Below, in pieces: positions 11,909-25,429 of a stretch of 44,863 bases of DNA. Where the stretch lies: assembly GCA_030435675.1 (NCBI GenBank), contig JAUCMV010000022.1, positions 1 to 44,863 of the forward strand, written 5' to 3'. A program made the translations under genes and the position numbers. Each line of letters opens with the position of its first letter. Position 1 is the first letter of the stretch. Below the pieces are notes generated by a model. The model saw nothing but the letters and a program-made list of their open reading frames with translations, did no database searches and was not told the DNA's origin. Source of the DNA: Steinernema hermaphroditum (taxonomy: Eukaryota > Nematoda > Chromadorea > Rhabditida > Steinernematidae).

Positions 11909-14900
11909 AAGTTTTGCAGGAAACTAAGATAGTCCACAGGAATTCCAACGGGAATAGGCGCGTTCGATCAGGCTCGTGCAGTTCTACAAGATCCAATCAT
12001 AAAAATGCTATGGTACTTTGGAGCAGGAGGGTCAGATGCAGAACTCTTTGTATGAACAAGGCCCTATCTGTCTCGAATTGAAAGTTTTGCAGGAAACTAA
12101 GATAGTCCACAGGAATCCCAACGGGAATAGGCGCGTTCGATCAGGCTCGTGCAGTTCTACAAGATCCAATCATAAAAATGCTATGGTACTTTGGAGCAGG
12201 AGGGTCAGATGCAGAACTCTTTGTATGAACAAGGCCCTATCTGTCTCGAATTGAAAGTTTTGCAGGAAACTAAGATAGTCCACAGTAATCCCAACGGGAA
12301 TAGGCGCGTTCGATCAGGCTCGTGCAGTTCTACAAGATCCAATCATAAAAATGCTATGGTACTTTGGAGCAGGAGGGTCAGATGCAGAACTCTTTGTATG
12401 AACAAGGCCCTATCTGTCTCGAATTGAAAGTTTTGCAGGAAACTAAGATAGTCCACAGTAATCCCAACGGGAATAGGCGCGTTCGATCAGGCTCGTGCAG
12501 TTCTACAAGATCCAATCATAAAAATGCTATGGTACTTTGGAGCAGGAGGGTCAGATGCAGAGAGCTCTTGGTATGAACAAGGGCCTTGCTGTCTCGAATT
12601 GAAAGTTTTGCAGGAAACTAAGATAGTCCACAGGAAATCCCAACGGGAATAGGCGCGTTCGATCAGGCTCGTGCAGTTCTACAAGATGGAATCATAAAAA
12701 TGCTATGGTACTTTGGAGCAGGAGGGTCAGATGCAGAACTCTTTTGTATGAACAAGGCCCTATCTGTCTCGAATTGAAAGTTTTGCAGGAAACTAAGATA
12801 GTCCACAGGAATCCCAACGGGAATAGGCGCGTTCGATCAGGCTCGTGCAGTTCTACAAGATCCAATCATAAAAATGCTATGGTACTTTGGAGCAGGAGGG
12901 TCAGATGCAGAACTTTTTGTATGAACAAGGCCCTATCTGTCTCGAATTGAAAGTTTTGCAGGAAACTAAGATAGTCCACAGGAAATCCAACGGGAATAGG
13001 CGCGTTCGATCAGGCTCGTGCAGTTCTACAAGATCCAATCATAAAAATGCTATGGTACTTTGGAGCAGGAGGGTCAGATGCAGAACTCTTTGTATGAACA
13101 AGGCCCTATCTGTCTCGAATTGAAAGTTTTGCAGGAAACTAAGATAGTCCACAGGAAATCCCAACGAGAATAGGCGCGTTCGATCAGGCTCGTGCAGTTC
13201 TACAAGATCCAATCATAAAAATGCTATGGTACTTTGGAGCAGGAGGGTCAGATGCAGAACTCTTTTGTATGAACAAGGCCCTATCTGTCTCGAATTGAAA
13301 GTTTTGCAGGAAACTAAGATAGTCCACAGGAATCCCAACGGGAATAGGCGCGTTCGATCAGGCTCGTGCAGTTCTACAAGATCCAATCATAAAAATGCTA
13401 TGGTACTTTGGAGCAGGAGGGTCAGATGCAGAACTCTTTGTATGAACAAGGCCCTATCTGTCTCGAATTGAAAGTTTTGCAGGAAACTAAGATAGTCCAC
13501 AGGAATCCCAACGGGAATAGGCGCGTTCGATCAGGCTCGTGCAGTTCTACAAGATCCAATCATAAAAATGCTATGGTACTTTGGAGCAGGAGGGTCAGAT
13601 GCAGAACTCTTTGTATGAACAAGGCCCTATCTGTCTCGAATTGAAAGTTTTGCAGGAAACTAAGATAGTCCACAGGAATTCCAACGGGATTAGGCGCGTT
13701 CGATCAGGCTCGTGCAGTTCTACAAGATCCAATCATAAAAATGCTATGGTACTTTGGAGCAGGAGGGTCAGATGCAGAACTTTTGGTATGAACAAGGCCC
13801 TATCTGTCTCGAATTGAAAGTTTTGCAGGAAACTAAGATAGTCCACAGGAAATCCAACGGGAATAGGCGCGTTCGATCAGGCTCGTGCAGTTCTACAAGA
13901 TCCAATCATAAAAATGCTATGGTACTTTGGAGCAGGAGGGTCAGATGCAGAACTCTTTGTATGAACAAGGCCCTATCTGTCTCGAATTGAAAGTTTTGCA
14001 GGAAACTAAGATAGTCCACAGTAATCCCAACGGGAATAGGCGCGTTCGATCAGGCTCGTGCAGTTCTACAAGATCCAATCATAAAAATGCTATGGTACTT
14101 TGGAGCAGGAGGGTCAGATGCAGAACTCTTTGTATGAACAAGGCCCTATCTGTCTCGAATTGAAAGTTTTGCAGGAAACTAAGATAGTCCACAGGAATCC
14201 CAACGGGAATAGGCGCGTTCGATCAGGCTCGTGCAGTTCTACAAGATCCAATCATAAAAATGCTATGGTACTTTGGAGCAGGAGGGTCAGATGCAGAACT
14301 TTTGGTATGAACAAGGGCCCTATCTGTCTCGAATTGAAAGTTTTGCAGGAAACTAAGATAGTCCACAGGAATCCCAACGGGAATAGGCGCGTTCGATCAG
14401 GCTCGTGCAGTTCTACAAGATCCAATCATAAAAATGCTATGGTACTTTGGAGCAGGAGGGTCAGATGCAGAACTCTTTGGTATGAACAAGGCCCTATCTG
14501 TCTCGAATTGAAAGTTTTGCAGGAAACTAAGATAGTCCACAGGAATCCCAACGGGAATAGGCGCGTTCGATCAGGCTCGTGCAGTTCTACAAGATCCAAT
14601 CATAAAAATGCTATGGTACTTTGGAGCAGGAGGGTCAGATGCAGAACTCTTTGTATGAACAAGGCCCTAGCTGTCTCGAATTGAAAGTTTTGCAGGAAAC
14701 TAAGATAGTCCACAGGAAATCCCAACGGGAATAGGCGCGTTCGATCAGGCTCGTGCAGTTCTACAAGATCCAATCATAAAAATGCTATGGTACTTTGGAG
14801 CAGGAGGGTCAGATGCAGAACTCTTTGTATGAACAAGGCCCTATCTGTCTCGAATTGAAAGTTTTGCAGGAAACTAAGATAGTCCACAGTAATCCCAACG

Positions 14901-15488
14901 GGAATAGGCGCGTTCGATCAGGCTCGTGCAGTTCTACAAGATCCAATCATAAAAATGCTATGGTACTTTGGAGCAGGAGGGTCAGATGCAGAACTCTTTG
15001 TATGAACAGGGCCCTATCTGTCTCGAATTGAAAGTTTTGCAGGAAACTAAGATAGTCCACAGGAATCCCAACGGGAATAGGCGCGTTCGATCAGGCTCGT
15101 GCAGTTCTACAAGATCCAATCATAAAAATGCTATGGTACTTTGGAGCAGGAGGGTCAGATGCAGAACTCTTTGTATGAACAAGGGCCCTTTCTGTCTCGA
15201 ATTGAAAGTTTTGCAGGAAACTAAGATAGTCCACAGGAATCCCAACGGGAATAGGCGCGTTCGATCAGGCTCGTGCAGTTCTACAAGATCCAATCATAAA
15301 AATGCTATGGTACTTTGGAGCAGGAGGGTCAGATGCAGAACTCTTGGTATGAACAAGGGCCCTATCTGTCTCGAATTGAAAGTTTTGCAGGAAACTAAGA
15401 TAGTCCACAGGAAATCCAACGAGAGTAGGCGCGTTCGATCAGGCTCGTGCAGTTCTACAAGATCCAATCATAAAAATGCTATGGTACT

Positions 15489-15661
15489 TTGGAGCAGGAG
15501 GGTCAGATGCAGAACTCTTTGTATGAACAAGGCCCTATCTGTCTCGAATTGAAAGTTTTGCAGGAAACTAAGATAGTCCACAGTAATCCCAACGGGAATA
15601 GGCGCGTTCGATCAGGCTCGTGCAGTTCTACAAGATCCAATCATAAAAATGCTATGGTACT
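15489..15661. repeat. Representative class A monomer (173 bp)
   Basis: This is a canonical copy of the commonest class, numbered from ttggagcag. Conserved block 1 is at monomer positions 1-24, block 2 at 53-94 (from gtctcgaattgaaag to gtccacag) and block 3 at 113-156 (from ggcgcgttcg to gatccaatcat). Diagnostic bases are aactctttgtatgaac at about 25-40, aaggccctatctg at about 41-53, the tail gtaatcccaacgggaat at about 95-111 and gctatgg near 163-169. The next two monomers (15662 and 15835) look identical by eye. Class A dominates the stretches 8.9-18.3 kb and 25.4-28.2 kb. Confidence 0.93.
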
Positions 15662-16007
15662 TTGGAGCAGGAGGGTCAGATGCAGAACTCTTTGTATGAA
15701 CAAGGCCCTATCTGTCTCGAATTGAAAGTTTTGCAGGAAACTAAGATAGTCCACAGTAATCCCAACGGGAATAGGCGCGTTCGATCAGGCTCGTGCAGTT
15801 CTACAAGATCCAATCATAAAAATGCTATGGTACTTTGGAGCAGGAGGGTCAGATGCAGAACTCTTTGTATGAACAAGGCCCTATCTGTCTCGAATTGAAA
15901 GTTTTGCAGGAAACTAAGATAGTCCACAGTAATCCCAACGGGAATAGGCGCGTTCGATCAGGCTCGTGCAGTTCTACAAGATCCAATCATAAAAATGCTA
16001 TGGTACT
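15489..16007. repeat. Three identical-looking adjacent class A monomers
   Basis: Monomers at 15489, 15662 and 15835 show no difference by eye: the same V1, the same tail gtaatcccaacggg and the same gctatgg. The next monomer, at 16008, already has the tail ggaatccc. This looks like a recent local amplification of a single monomer. Confidence 0.75.
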
Positions 16008-18262
16008 TTGGAGCAGGAGGGTCAGATGCAGAACTCTTTGTATGAACAAGGCCCTATCTGTCTCGAATTGAAAGTTTTGCAGGAAACTAAGATAGTCCAC
16101 AGGAATCCCAACGGGAATAGGCGCGTTCGATCAGGCTCGTGCAGTTCTACAAGATCCAATCATAAAAATGCTATGGTACTTTGGAGCAGGAGGGTCAGAT
16201 GCAGAACTCTTGGTATGAACAAGGGCCCTAGCTGTCTCGAATTGAAAGTTTTGCAGGAAACTAAGATAGTCCACAGGAATTCCAACGGGAATAGGCGCGT
16301 TCGATCAGGCTCGTGCAGTTCTACAAGATCCAATCATAAAAATGCTATGGTACTTTGGAGCAGGAGGGTCAGATGCAGAACTCTTTGTATGAACAAGGCC
16401 CTATCTGTCTCGAATTGAAAGTTTTGCAGGAAACTAAGATAGTCCACAGTAATCCCAACGGGAATAGGCGCGTTCGATCAGGCTCGTGCAGTTCTACAAG
16501 ATCCAATCATAAAAATGCTATGGTACTTTGGAGCAGGAGGGTCAGATGCAGAACTCTTTGTATGAACAAGGCCCTATCTGTCTCGAATTGAAAGTTTTGC
16601 AGGAAACTAAGATAGTCCACAGGAATTCCAACGGGAATAGGCGCGTTCGATCAGGCTCGTGCAGTTCTACAAGATCCAATCATAAAAATGCTATGGTACT
16701 TTGGAGCAGGAGGGTCAGATGCAGAACTCTTGGTATGAACAAGGCCCTATCTGTCTCGAATTGAAAGTTTTGCAGGAAACTAAGATAGTCCACAGGAAAT
16801 CCAACGGGAATAGGCGCGTTCGATCAGGCTCGTGCAGTTCTACAAGATCCAATCATAAAAATGCTATGGTACTTTGGAGCAGGAGGGTCAGATGCAGAAC
16901 TCTTTGTATGAACAAGGCCCTATCTGTCTCGAATTGAAAGTTTTGCAGGAAACTAAGATAGTCCACAGTAAATCCAACGGGAATAGGCGCGTTCGATCAG
17001 GCTCGTGCAGTTCTACAAGATCCAATCATAAAAATGCTATGGTACTTTGGAGCAGGAGGGTCAGATGCAGAACTCTTTGTATGAACAAGGCCCTATCTGT
17101 CTCGAATTGAAAGTTTTGCAGGAAACTAAGATAGTCCACAGTAATTCCAACGGGAATAGGCGCGTTCGATCAGGCTCGTGCAGTTCTACAAGATCCAATC
17201 ATAAAAATGCTATGGTACTTTGGAGCAGGAGGGTCAGATGCAGAGCTTTTTGGTATGAACAAGGGCCCTAGCTGTCTCGAATTGAAAGTTTTGCAGGAAA
17301 CTAAGATAGTCCACAGTAATCCCAACGGGAATAGGCGCGTTCGATCAGGCTCGTGCAGTTCTACAAGATCCAATCATAAAAATGCTATGGTACTTTGGAG
17401 CAGGAGGGTCAGATGCAGAACTTTTTGTATGAACAAGGCCCTATCTGTCTCGAATTGAAAGTTTTGCAGGAAACTAAGATAGTCCACAGTAAATCCAACG
17501 GGAATAGGCGCGTTCGATCAGGCTCGTGCAGTTCTACAAGATCCAATCATAAAAATGCTATGGTACTTTGGAGCAGGAGGGTCAGATGCAGAACTTTTTG
17601 TATGAACAAGGCCCTATCTGTCTCGAATTGAAAGTTTTGCAGGAAACTAAGATAGTCCACAGTAATCCCAACGGGAATAGGCGCGTTCGATCAGGCTCGT
17701 GCAGTTCTACAAGATCCAATCATAAAAATGCTATGGTACTTTGGAGCAGGAGGGTCAGATGCAGAACTCTTTGGTATGAACAAGGGCCCTAGCTGTCTCG
17801 AATTGAAAGTTTTGCAGGAAACTAAGATAGTCCACAGGAAATCCCAACGGGAATAGGCGCGTTCGATCAGGCTCGTGCAGTTCTACAAGATCCAATCATA
17901 AAAATGCTATGGTACTTTGGAGCAGGAGGGTCAGATGCAGAACTCTTTGTATGAACAAGGCCCTATCTGTCTCGAATTGAAAGTTTTGCAGGAAACTAAG
18001 ATAGTCCACAGTAATCCCAACGGGAATAGGCGCGTTCGATCAGGCTCGTGCAGTTCTACAAGATCCAATCATAAAAATGCTATGGTACTTTGGAGCAGGA
18101 GGGTCAGATGCAGAGCTCTTTGTATGAACAAGGCCCTATCTGTCTCGAATTGAAAGTTTTGCAGGAAACTAAGATAGTCCACAGTAATCCCAACGGGAAT
18201 AGGCGCGTTCGATCAGGCTCGTGCAGTTCTACAAGATCCAATCATAAAAATGCTATGGTACT

Positions 18263-21200
18263 TTGGAGCAGGAGGGTCAGATGCAGAACTCTTGGTATGA
18301 ACAAGGGCCCTAGCTGTCTCGAATTGAAAGTTTTGCAGGAAACTAAGATAGTCCACAGGAAATCCAACGAGAATAGGCGCGTTCGATCAGGCTCGTGCAG
18401 TTCTACAAGATCCAATCATAAAAATGCTATGGTACTTTGGAGCAGGAGGGTCAGATGCAGAACTCTTGGTATGAACAAGGGCCCTAGCTGTCTCGAATTG
18501 AAAGTTTTGCAGGAAACTAAGATAGTCCACAGGAAATCCCAACGAGAATAGGCGCGTTCGATCAGGCTCGTGCAGTTCTACAAGATCCAATCATAAAAAT
18601 GCTATGGTACTTTGGAGCAGGAGGGTCAGATGCAGAACTCTTTGTATGAACAAGGCCCTATCTGTCTCGAATTGAAAGTTTTGCAGGAAACTAAGATAGT
18701 CCACAGTAATCCCAACGGGAATAGGCGCGTTCGATCAGGCTCGTGCAGTTCTACAAGATCCAATCATAAAAATGCTATGGTACTTTGGAGCAGGAGGGTC
18801 AGATGCAGAACTCTTTGTATGAACAAGGGCCCTATCTGTCTCGAATTGAAAGTTTTGCAGGAAACTAAGATAGTCCACAGTAATCCCAACGGGAATAGGC
18901 GCGTTCGATCAGGCTCGTGCAGTTCTACAAGATCCAATCATAAAAATGCTATGGTACTTTGGAGCAGGAGGGTCAGATGCAGAACTCTTTGTATGAACAA
19001 GGGCCCTATCTGTCTCGAATTGAAAGTTTTGCAGGAAACTAAGATAGTCCACAGTAATCCCAACGGGAATAGGCGCGTTCGATCAGGCTCGTGCAGTTCT
19101 ACAAGATCCAATCATAAAAATGCTATGGTACTTTGGAGCAGGAGGGTCAGATGCAGAACTTTGTATGAACAAGGCCCTATCTGTCTCGAATTGAAAGTTT
19201 TGCAGGAAACTAAGATAGTCCACAGTAATCCCAACGGGAATAGGCGCGTTCGATCAGGCTCGTGCAGTTCTACAAGATCCAATCATAAAAATGCTATGGT
19301 ACTTTGAGCAGGAGGGTCAGATGCAGAACTCTTGGTATGAACAAGGGCCCTAGCTGTCTCGAATTGAAAGTTTTGCAGGAAACTAAGATAGTCCACAGGA
19401 AATCCAACGAGAATAGGCGCGTTCGATCAGGCTCGTGCAGTTCTACAAGATCCAATCATAAAAATGCTATGGTACTTTGGAGCAGGAGGGTCAGATGCAG
19501 AACTCTTGGTATGAACAAGGGCCCTATCTGTCTCGAATTGAAAGTTTTGCAGGAAACTAAGATAGTCCACAGTAATCCCAACGGGAATAGGCGCGTTCGA
19601 TCAGGCTCGTGCAGTTCTACAAGATCCAATCATAAAAATGCTATGGTACTTTGGAGCAGGAGGGTCAGATGCAGAACTCTTTGTATGAACAAGGCCCTAT
19701 CTGTCTCGAATTGAAAGTTTTGCAGGAAACTAAGATAGTCCACAGGTAATCCCAACGGGAATAGGCGCGTTCGATCAGGCTCGTGCAGTTCTACAAGATC
19801 CAATCATAAAAATGCTATGGTACTTTGGAGCAGGAGGGTCAGATGCAGAACTCTTGGTATGAACAAGGCCCTATCTGTCTCGAATTGAAAGTTTTGCAGG
19901 AAACTAAGATAGTCCACAGTAATCCCAACGGGAATAGGCGCGTTCGATCAGGCTCGTGCAGTTCTACAAGATCCAATCATAAAAATGCTATGGTACTTTG
20001 GAGCAGGAGGGTCAGATGCAGAACTTTTGGTATGAACAAGGCCCTATCTGTCTCGAATTGAAAGTTTTGCAGGAAACTAAGATAGTCCACAGGTAATCCC
20101 AACGAGAATAGGCGCGTTCGATCAGGCTCGTGCAGTTCTACAAGATCCAATCATAAAAATGCTATGGTACTTTGGAGCAGGAGGGTCAGATGCAGAACTC
20201 TTGGTATGAACAAGGCCCTATCTGTCTCGAATTGAAAGTTTTGCAGGAAACTAAGATAGTCCACAGTAATCCCAACGGGAATAGGCGCGTTCGATCAGGC
20301 TCGTGCAGTTCTACAAGATCCAATCATAAAAATGCTATGGTACTTTGGAGCAGGAGGGTCAGATGCAGAGCTCTTGGTATGAACAAGGGCCCTAGCTGTC
20401 TCGAATTGAAAGTTTTGCAGGAAACTAAGATAGTCCACAGTAATCCCAACGGAATAGGCGCGTTCGATCAGGCTCGTGCAGTTCTACAAGATCCAATCAT
20501 AAAAATGCTATGGTACTTTGGAGCAGGAGGGTCAGATGCAGAACTCTTTGTATGAACAAGGCCCTATCTGTCTCGAATTGAAAGTTTTGCAGGAAACTAA
20601 GATAGTCCACAGTAATCCCAACGGGAATAGGCGCGTTCGATCAGGCTCGTGCAGTTCTACAAGATCCAATCATAAAAATGCTATGGTACTTTGGAGCAGG
20701 AGGGTCAGATGCAGAACTCTTTGTATGAACAAGGGCCCTAGCTGTCTCGAATTGAAAGTTTTGCAGGAAACTAAGATAGTCCACAGTAATTCCAACGAGA
20801 ATAGGCGCGTTCGATCAGGCTCGTGCAGTTCTACAAGATCCAATCATAAAAATGCTATGGTACTTTGGAGCAGGAGGGTCAGATGCAGAGCTCTTTGTAT
20901 GAACAAGGGCCCTAGCTGTCTCGAATTGAAAGTTTTGCAGGAAACTAAGATAGTCCACAGGTAATCCCAACGGGAATAGGCGCGTTCGATCAGGCTCGTG
21001 CAGTTCTACAAGATCCAATCATAAAAATGCTATGGTACTTTGGAGCAGGAGGGTCAGATGCAGAACTCTTGGTATGAGCAAGGGCCTATCTGTCTCGAAT
21101 TGAAAGTTTTGCAGGAAACTAAGATAGTCCACAGTAAATCCCAACGGGAATAGGCGCGTTCGATCAGGCTCGTGCAGTTCTACAAGATCCAATCATAAAA

Positions 21201-24200
21201 ATGCTATGGTACTTTGGAGCAGGAGGGTCAGATGCAGAACTCTTGGTATGAACAAGGGCCCTATCTGTCTCGAATTGAAAGTTTTGCAGGAAACTAAGAT
21301 AGTCCACAGGAAATCCCAACGAGAATAGGCGCGTTCGATCAGGCTCGTGCAGTTCTACAAGATCCAATCATAAAAATGCTATGGTACTTTGGAGCAGGAG
21401 GGTCAGATGCAGAACTCTTTGTATGAACAAGGGCCCTATCTGTCTCGAATTGAAAGTTTTGCAGGAAACTAAGATAGTCCACAGTAATCCCAACGGGAAT
21501 AGGCGCGTTCGATCAGGCTCGTGCAGTTCTACAAGATCCAATCATAAAAATGCTATGGTACTTTGGAGCAGGAGGGTCAGATGCAGAACTCTTTGTATGA
21601 ACAAGGGCCCTATCTGTCTCGAATTGAAAGTTTTGCAGGAAACTAAGATAGTCCACAGTAATCCCAACGGGAATAGGCGCGTTCGATCAGGCTCGTGCAG
21701 TTCTACAAGATCCAATCATAAAAATGCTATGGTACTTTGGAGCAGGAGGGTCAGATGCAGAACTCTTGGTATGAACAAGGGCCCTATCTGTCTCGAATTG
21801 AAAGTTTTGCAGGAAACTAAGATAGTCCACAGGAAATCCCAACGAGAATAGGCGCGTTCGATCAGGCTCGTGCAGTTCTACAAGATCCAATCATAAAAAT
21901 GCTATGGTACTTTGGAGCAGGAGGGTCAGATGCAGAACTCTTTGTATGAACAAGGCCCTATCTGTCTCGAATTGAAAGTTTTGCAGGAAACTAAGATAGT
22001 CCACAGGAAATCCCAACGAGAGTAGGCGCGTTCGATCAGGCTCGTGCAGTTCTACAAGATCCAATCATAAAAATGCTATGGTACTTTGGAGCAGGAGGGT
22101 CAGATGCAGAACTCTTTGTATGAACAAGGCCCTATCTGTCTCGAATTGAAAGTTTTGCAGGAAACTAAGATAGTCCACAGGTAATCCCAACGGGAATAGG
22201 CGCGTTCGATCAGGCTCGTGCAGTTCTACAAGATCCAATCATAAAAATGCTATGGTACTTTGGAGCAGGAGGGTCAGATGCAGAACTCTTTGTATGAACA
22301 AGGCCCTATCTGTCTCGAATTGAAAGTTTTGCAGGAAACTAAGATAGTCCACAGTAATCCCAACGGGAATAGGCGCGTTCGATCAGGCTCGTGCAGTTCT
22401 ACAAGATCCAATCATAAAAATGCTATGGTACTTTGGAGCAGGAGGGTCAGATGCAGAACTCTTGGTATGAACAAGGGCCTATCTGTCTCGAATTGAAAGT
22501 TTTGCAGGAAACTAAGATAGTCCACAGGAAATCCAACGGGAATAGGCGCGTTCGATCAGGCTCGTGCAGTTCTACAAGATCCAATCATAAAAATGCTATG
22601 GTACTTTGGAGCAGGAGGGTCAGATGCAGAACTCTTTGGTATGAACAAGGCCCTATCTGTCTCGAATTGAAAGTTTTGCAGGAAACTAAGATAGTCCACA
22701 GTAATCCCAACGGGAATAGGCGCGTTCGATCAGGCTCGTGCAGTTCTACAAGATCCAATCATAAAAATGCTATGGTACTTTGGAGCAGGAGGGTCAGATG
22801 CAGAACTCTTTGTATGAACAAGGCCCTATCTGTCTCGAATTGAAAGTTTTGCAGGAAACTAAGATAGTCCACAGGAAATCCCAACGAGAATAGGCGCGTT
22901 CGATCAGGCTCGTGCAGTTCTACAAGATCCAATCATAAAAATGCTATGGTACTTTGGAGCAGGAGGGTCAGATGCAGAACTTCTTTGTATGAACAAGGCC
23001 CTATCTGTCTCGAATTGAAAGTTTTGCAGGAAACTAAGATAGTCCACAGGAAATCCAACGAGAATAGGCGCGTTCGATCAGGCTCGTGCAGTTCTACAAG
23101 ATCCAATCATAAAAATGCTATGGTACTTTGGAGCAGGAGGGTCAGATGCAGAACTCTTTGTATGAACAAGGCCCTATCTGTCTCGAATTGAAAGTTTTGC
23201 AGGAAACTAAGATAGTCCACAGGTAATCCCAACGGGAATAGGCGCGTTCGATCAGGCTCGTGCAGTTCTACAAGATCCAATCATAAAAATGCTATGGTAC
23301 TTTGGAGCAGGAGGGTCAGATGCAGAGCTCTTGGTATGAACAAGGGCCCTATCTGTCTCGAATTGAAAGTTTTGCAGGAAACTAAGATAGTCCACAGGTA
23401 ATCCCAACGGGAATAGGCGCGTTCGATCAGGCTCGTGCAGTTCTACAAGATCCAATCATAAAAATGCTATGGTACTTTGGAGCAGGAGGGTCAGATGCAG
23501 AACTCTTTGTATGAACAAGGCCCTATCTGTCTCGAATTGAAAGTTTTGCAGGAAACTAAGATAGTCCACAGTAATCCCAACGGGAATAGGCGCGTTCGAT
23601 CAGGCTCGTGCAGTTCTACAAGATCCAATCATAAAAATGCTATGGTACTTTGGAGCAGGAGGGTCAGATGCAGAACTCTTGGTATGAACAAGGGCCCTAT
23701 CTGTCTCGAATTGAAAGTTTTGCAGGAAACTAAGATAGTCCACAGTAATTCCAACGAGATTAGGCGCGTTCGATCAGGCTCGTGCAGTTCTACAAGATCC
23801 AATCATAAAAATGCTATGGTACTTTGGAGCAGGAGGGTCAGATGCAGAACTCTTTTGGTATGAACAAGGGCCCTATCTGTCTCGAATTGAAAGTTTTGCA
23901 GGAAACTAAGATAGTCCACAGGAATCCCAACGAGAATAGGCGCGTTCGATCAGGCTCGTGCAGTTCTACAAGATCCAATCATAAAAATGCTATGGTACTT
24001 TGGAGCAGGAGGGTCAGATGCAGAACTCTTTGTATGAACAAGGCCCTATCTGTCTCGAATTGAAAGTTTTGCAGGAAACTAAGATAGTCCACAGTAATCC
24101 CAACGAGAATAGGCGCGTTCGATCAGGCTCGTGCAGTTCTACAAGATCCAATCATAAAAATGCTATGGTACTTTGGAGCAGGAGGGTCAGATGCAGAGCT

Positions 24201-25040
24201 CTTTGTATGAACAAGGGCCCTATCTGTCTCGAATTGAAAGTTTTGCAGGAAACTAAGATAGTCCACAGTAATTCCAACGGGAATAGGCGCGTTCGATCAG
24301 GCTCGTGCAGTTCTACAAGATCCAATCATAAAAATGCTATGGTACTTTGGAGCAGGAGGGTCAGATGCAGAACTCTTTGTATGAACAAGGCCCTATCTGT
24401 CTCGAATTGAAAGTTTTGCAGGAAACTAAGATAGTCCACAGGAATCCCAACGGGAATAGGCGCGTTCGATCAGGCTCGTGCAGTTCTACAAGATCCAATC
24501 ATAAAAATGCTATGGTACTTTGGAGCAGGAGGGTCAGATGCAGAGCTCTTGGTATGAACAAGGCCCCTTCTGTCTCGAATTGAAAGTTTTGCAGGAAACT
24601 AAGATAGTCCACAGGAATCCCAACGAGAATAGGCGCGTTCGATCAGGCTCGTGCAGTTCTACAAGATCCAATCATAAAAATGCTATGGTACTTTGGAGCA
24701 GGAGGGTCAGATGCAGAGCTCTTGGTATGAACAAGGGCCCTTCTGTCTCGAATTGAAAGTTTTGCAGGAAACTAAGATAGTCCACAGGAAATCCCAACGG
24801 GAATAGGCGCGTTCGATCAGGCTCGTGCAGTTCTACAAGATCCAATCATAAAAATGCTATGGTACTTTGGAGCAGGAGGGTCAGATGCAGAACTCTTTGT
24901 ATGAACAAGGCCCTATCTGTCTCGAATTGAAAGTTTTGCAGGAAACTAAGATAGTCCACAGGAAATCCCAACGGGAATAGGCGCGTTCGATCAGGCTCGT
25001 GCAGTTCTACAAGATCCAATCATAAAAATGCTATGGTACT
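18263..25040. repeat. Mixed block rich in 174/175-bp length variants
   Basis: The block mixes class A, A copies with aagggccctatctg, and copies with aactcttggtatgaac. Tails vary widely: gtaatccc, ggaaatccaacgagaat, ggaaatcccaacgag, ggtaatccc and gtaattcc. Paired cttggtatg monomers at 18263/18437 recur at 19304/19477, an offset of 1041 bp or six monomers, and related cttggtatg copies flank two 174-bp A copies at 21215-21912. The monomer at 19304 has lost one G, so it reads actttgagcagg. No gene or foreign sequence is present. Confidence 0.82.
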
Positions 25041-25429
25041 TTGGAGCAGGAGGGTCAGATGCAGAGCTCTTTGTATGAACAAGGGCCCTACTGTCTCGAA
25101 TTGAAAGTTTTGCAGGAAACTAAGATAGTCCACAGGAAATCCAACGGGAGTAGGCGCGTTCGATCAGGCTGTGCAGTTCTACAAGATCAATATAAAAAAA
25201 TTGGTATTTGGAGGGGGGGGAGAGGAGAGTTTGGTCCAATCATAAAAATGATATGGTACTTTGGAGGGGGGGGTGGGAGGAGGGGTTTGTGAGCAAGGGC
25301 CCCCTGCTGTCTCGAATTGAAAGTTTTGCAGGAAACTAAGATAGTCCACAGGAATTCCAACGGGAATAGGCGCGTTCGATCAGGCTCGTGCAGTTCTACA
25401 AGATCCAATCATAAAAATGCTATGGTACT
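25041..25429. repeat. Disrupted monomer pair with G-rich tracts
   Basis: Two monomers occupy 389 bp instead of about 346. From about 25170 bases are missing (ggctgtgcag for ggctcgtgcag, agatcaatataaa for agatccaatcataaa). A purine-rich tract follows, with G8 at 25213-25220. The ccaatcataaaaatg segment then restarts at about 25236, and a second G8 lies at 25266-25273. The sequence rejoins the normal monomer at gagcaagggccccctgctg. It reads as a partial duplication of the V3 region plus G-rich filler. An error in the underlying read consensus is an alternative. Confidence 0.75.

Larger units (their letters stand above)
8889..18262. repeat. A-rich satellite block, no gene
   Basis: This is about 54 monomers, mostly class A, with scattered 174-bp versions (aagggccctatctg or aagggccctagctg) and V1 length variants such as aacttttggtatg, aactttttgtatg and aactcttttgtatg. 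Class N is absent. No crisp higher-order period was visible to me, although runs of near-identical neighbours occur, such as 12018-12536 and 15489-16007. A copy at about 12537 reads agagagctcttgg and its following junction reads gatggaatcat. Nothing else is present in the stretch. Confidence 0.88.

Noticed and set aside
12705..13471. Trimeric repeat suggested by aactcttttgtatg copies 521 bp apart
   Set aside because: The intervening monomers do not match in order or tails, so two shared V1 variants are not enough for a trimer call.
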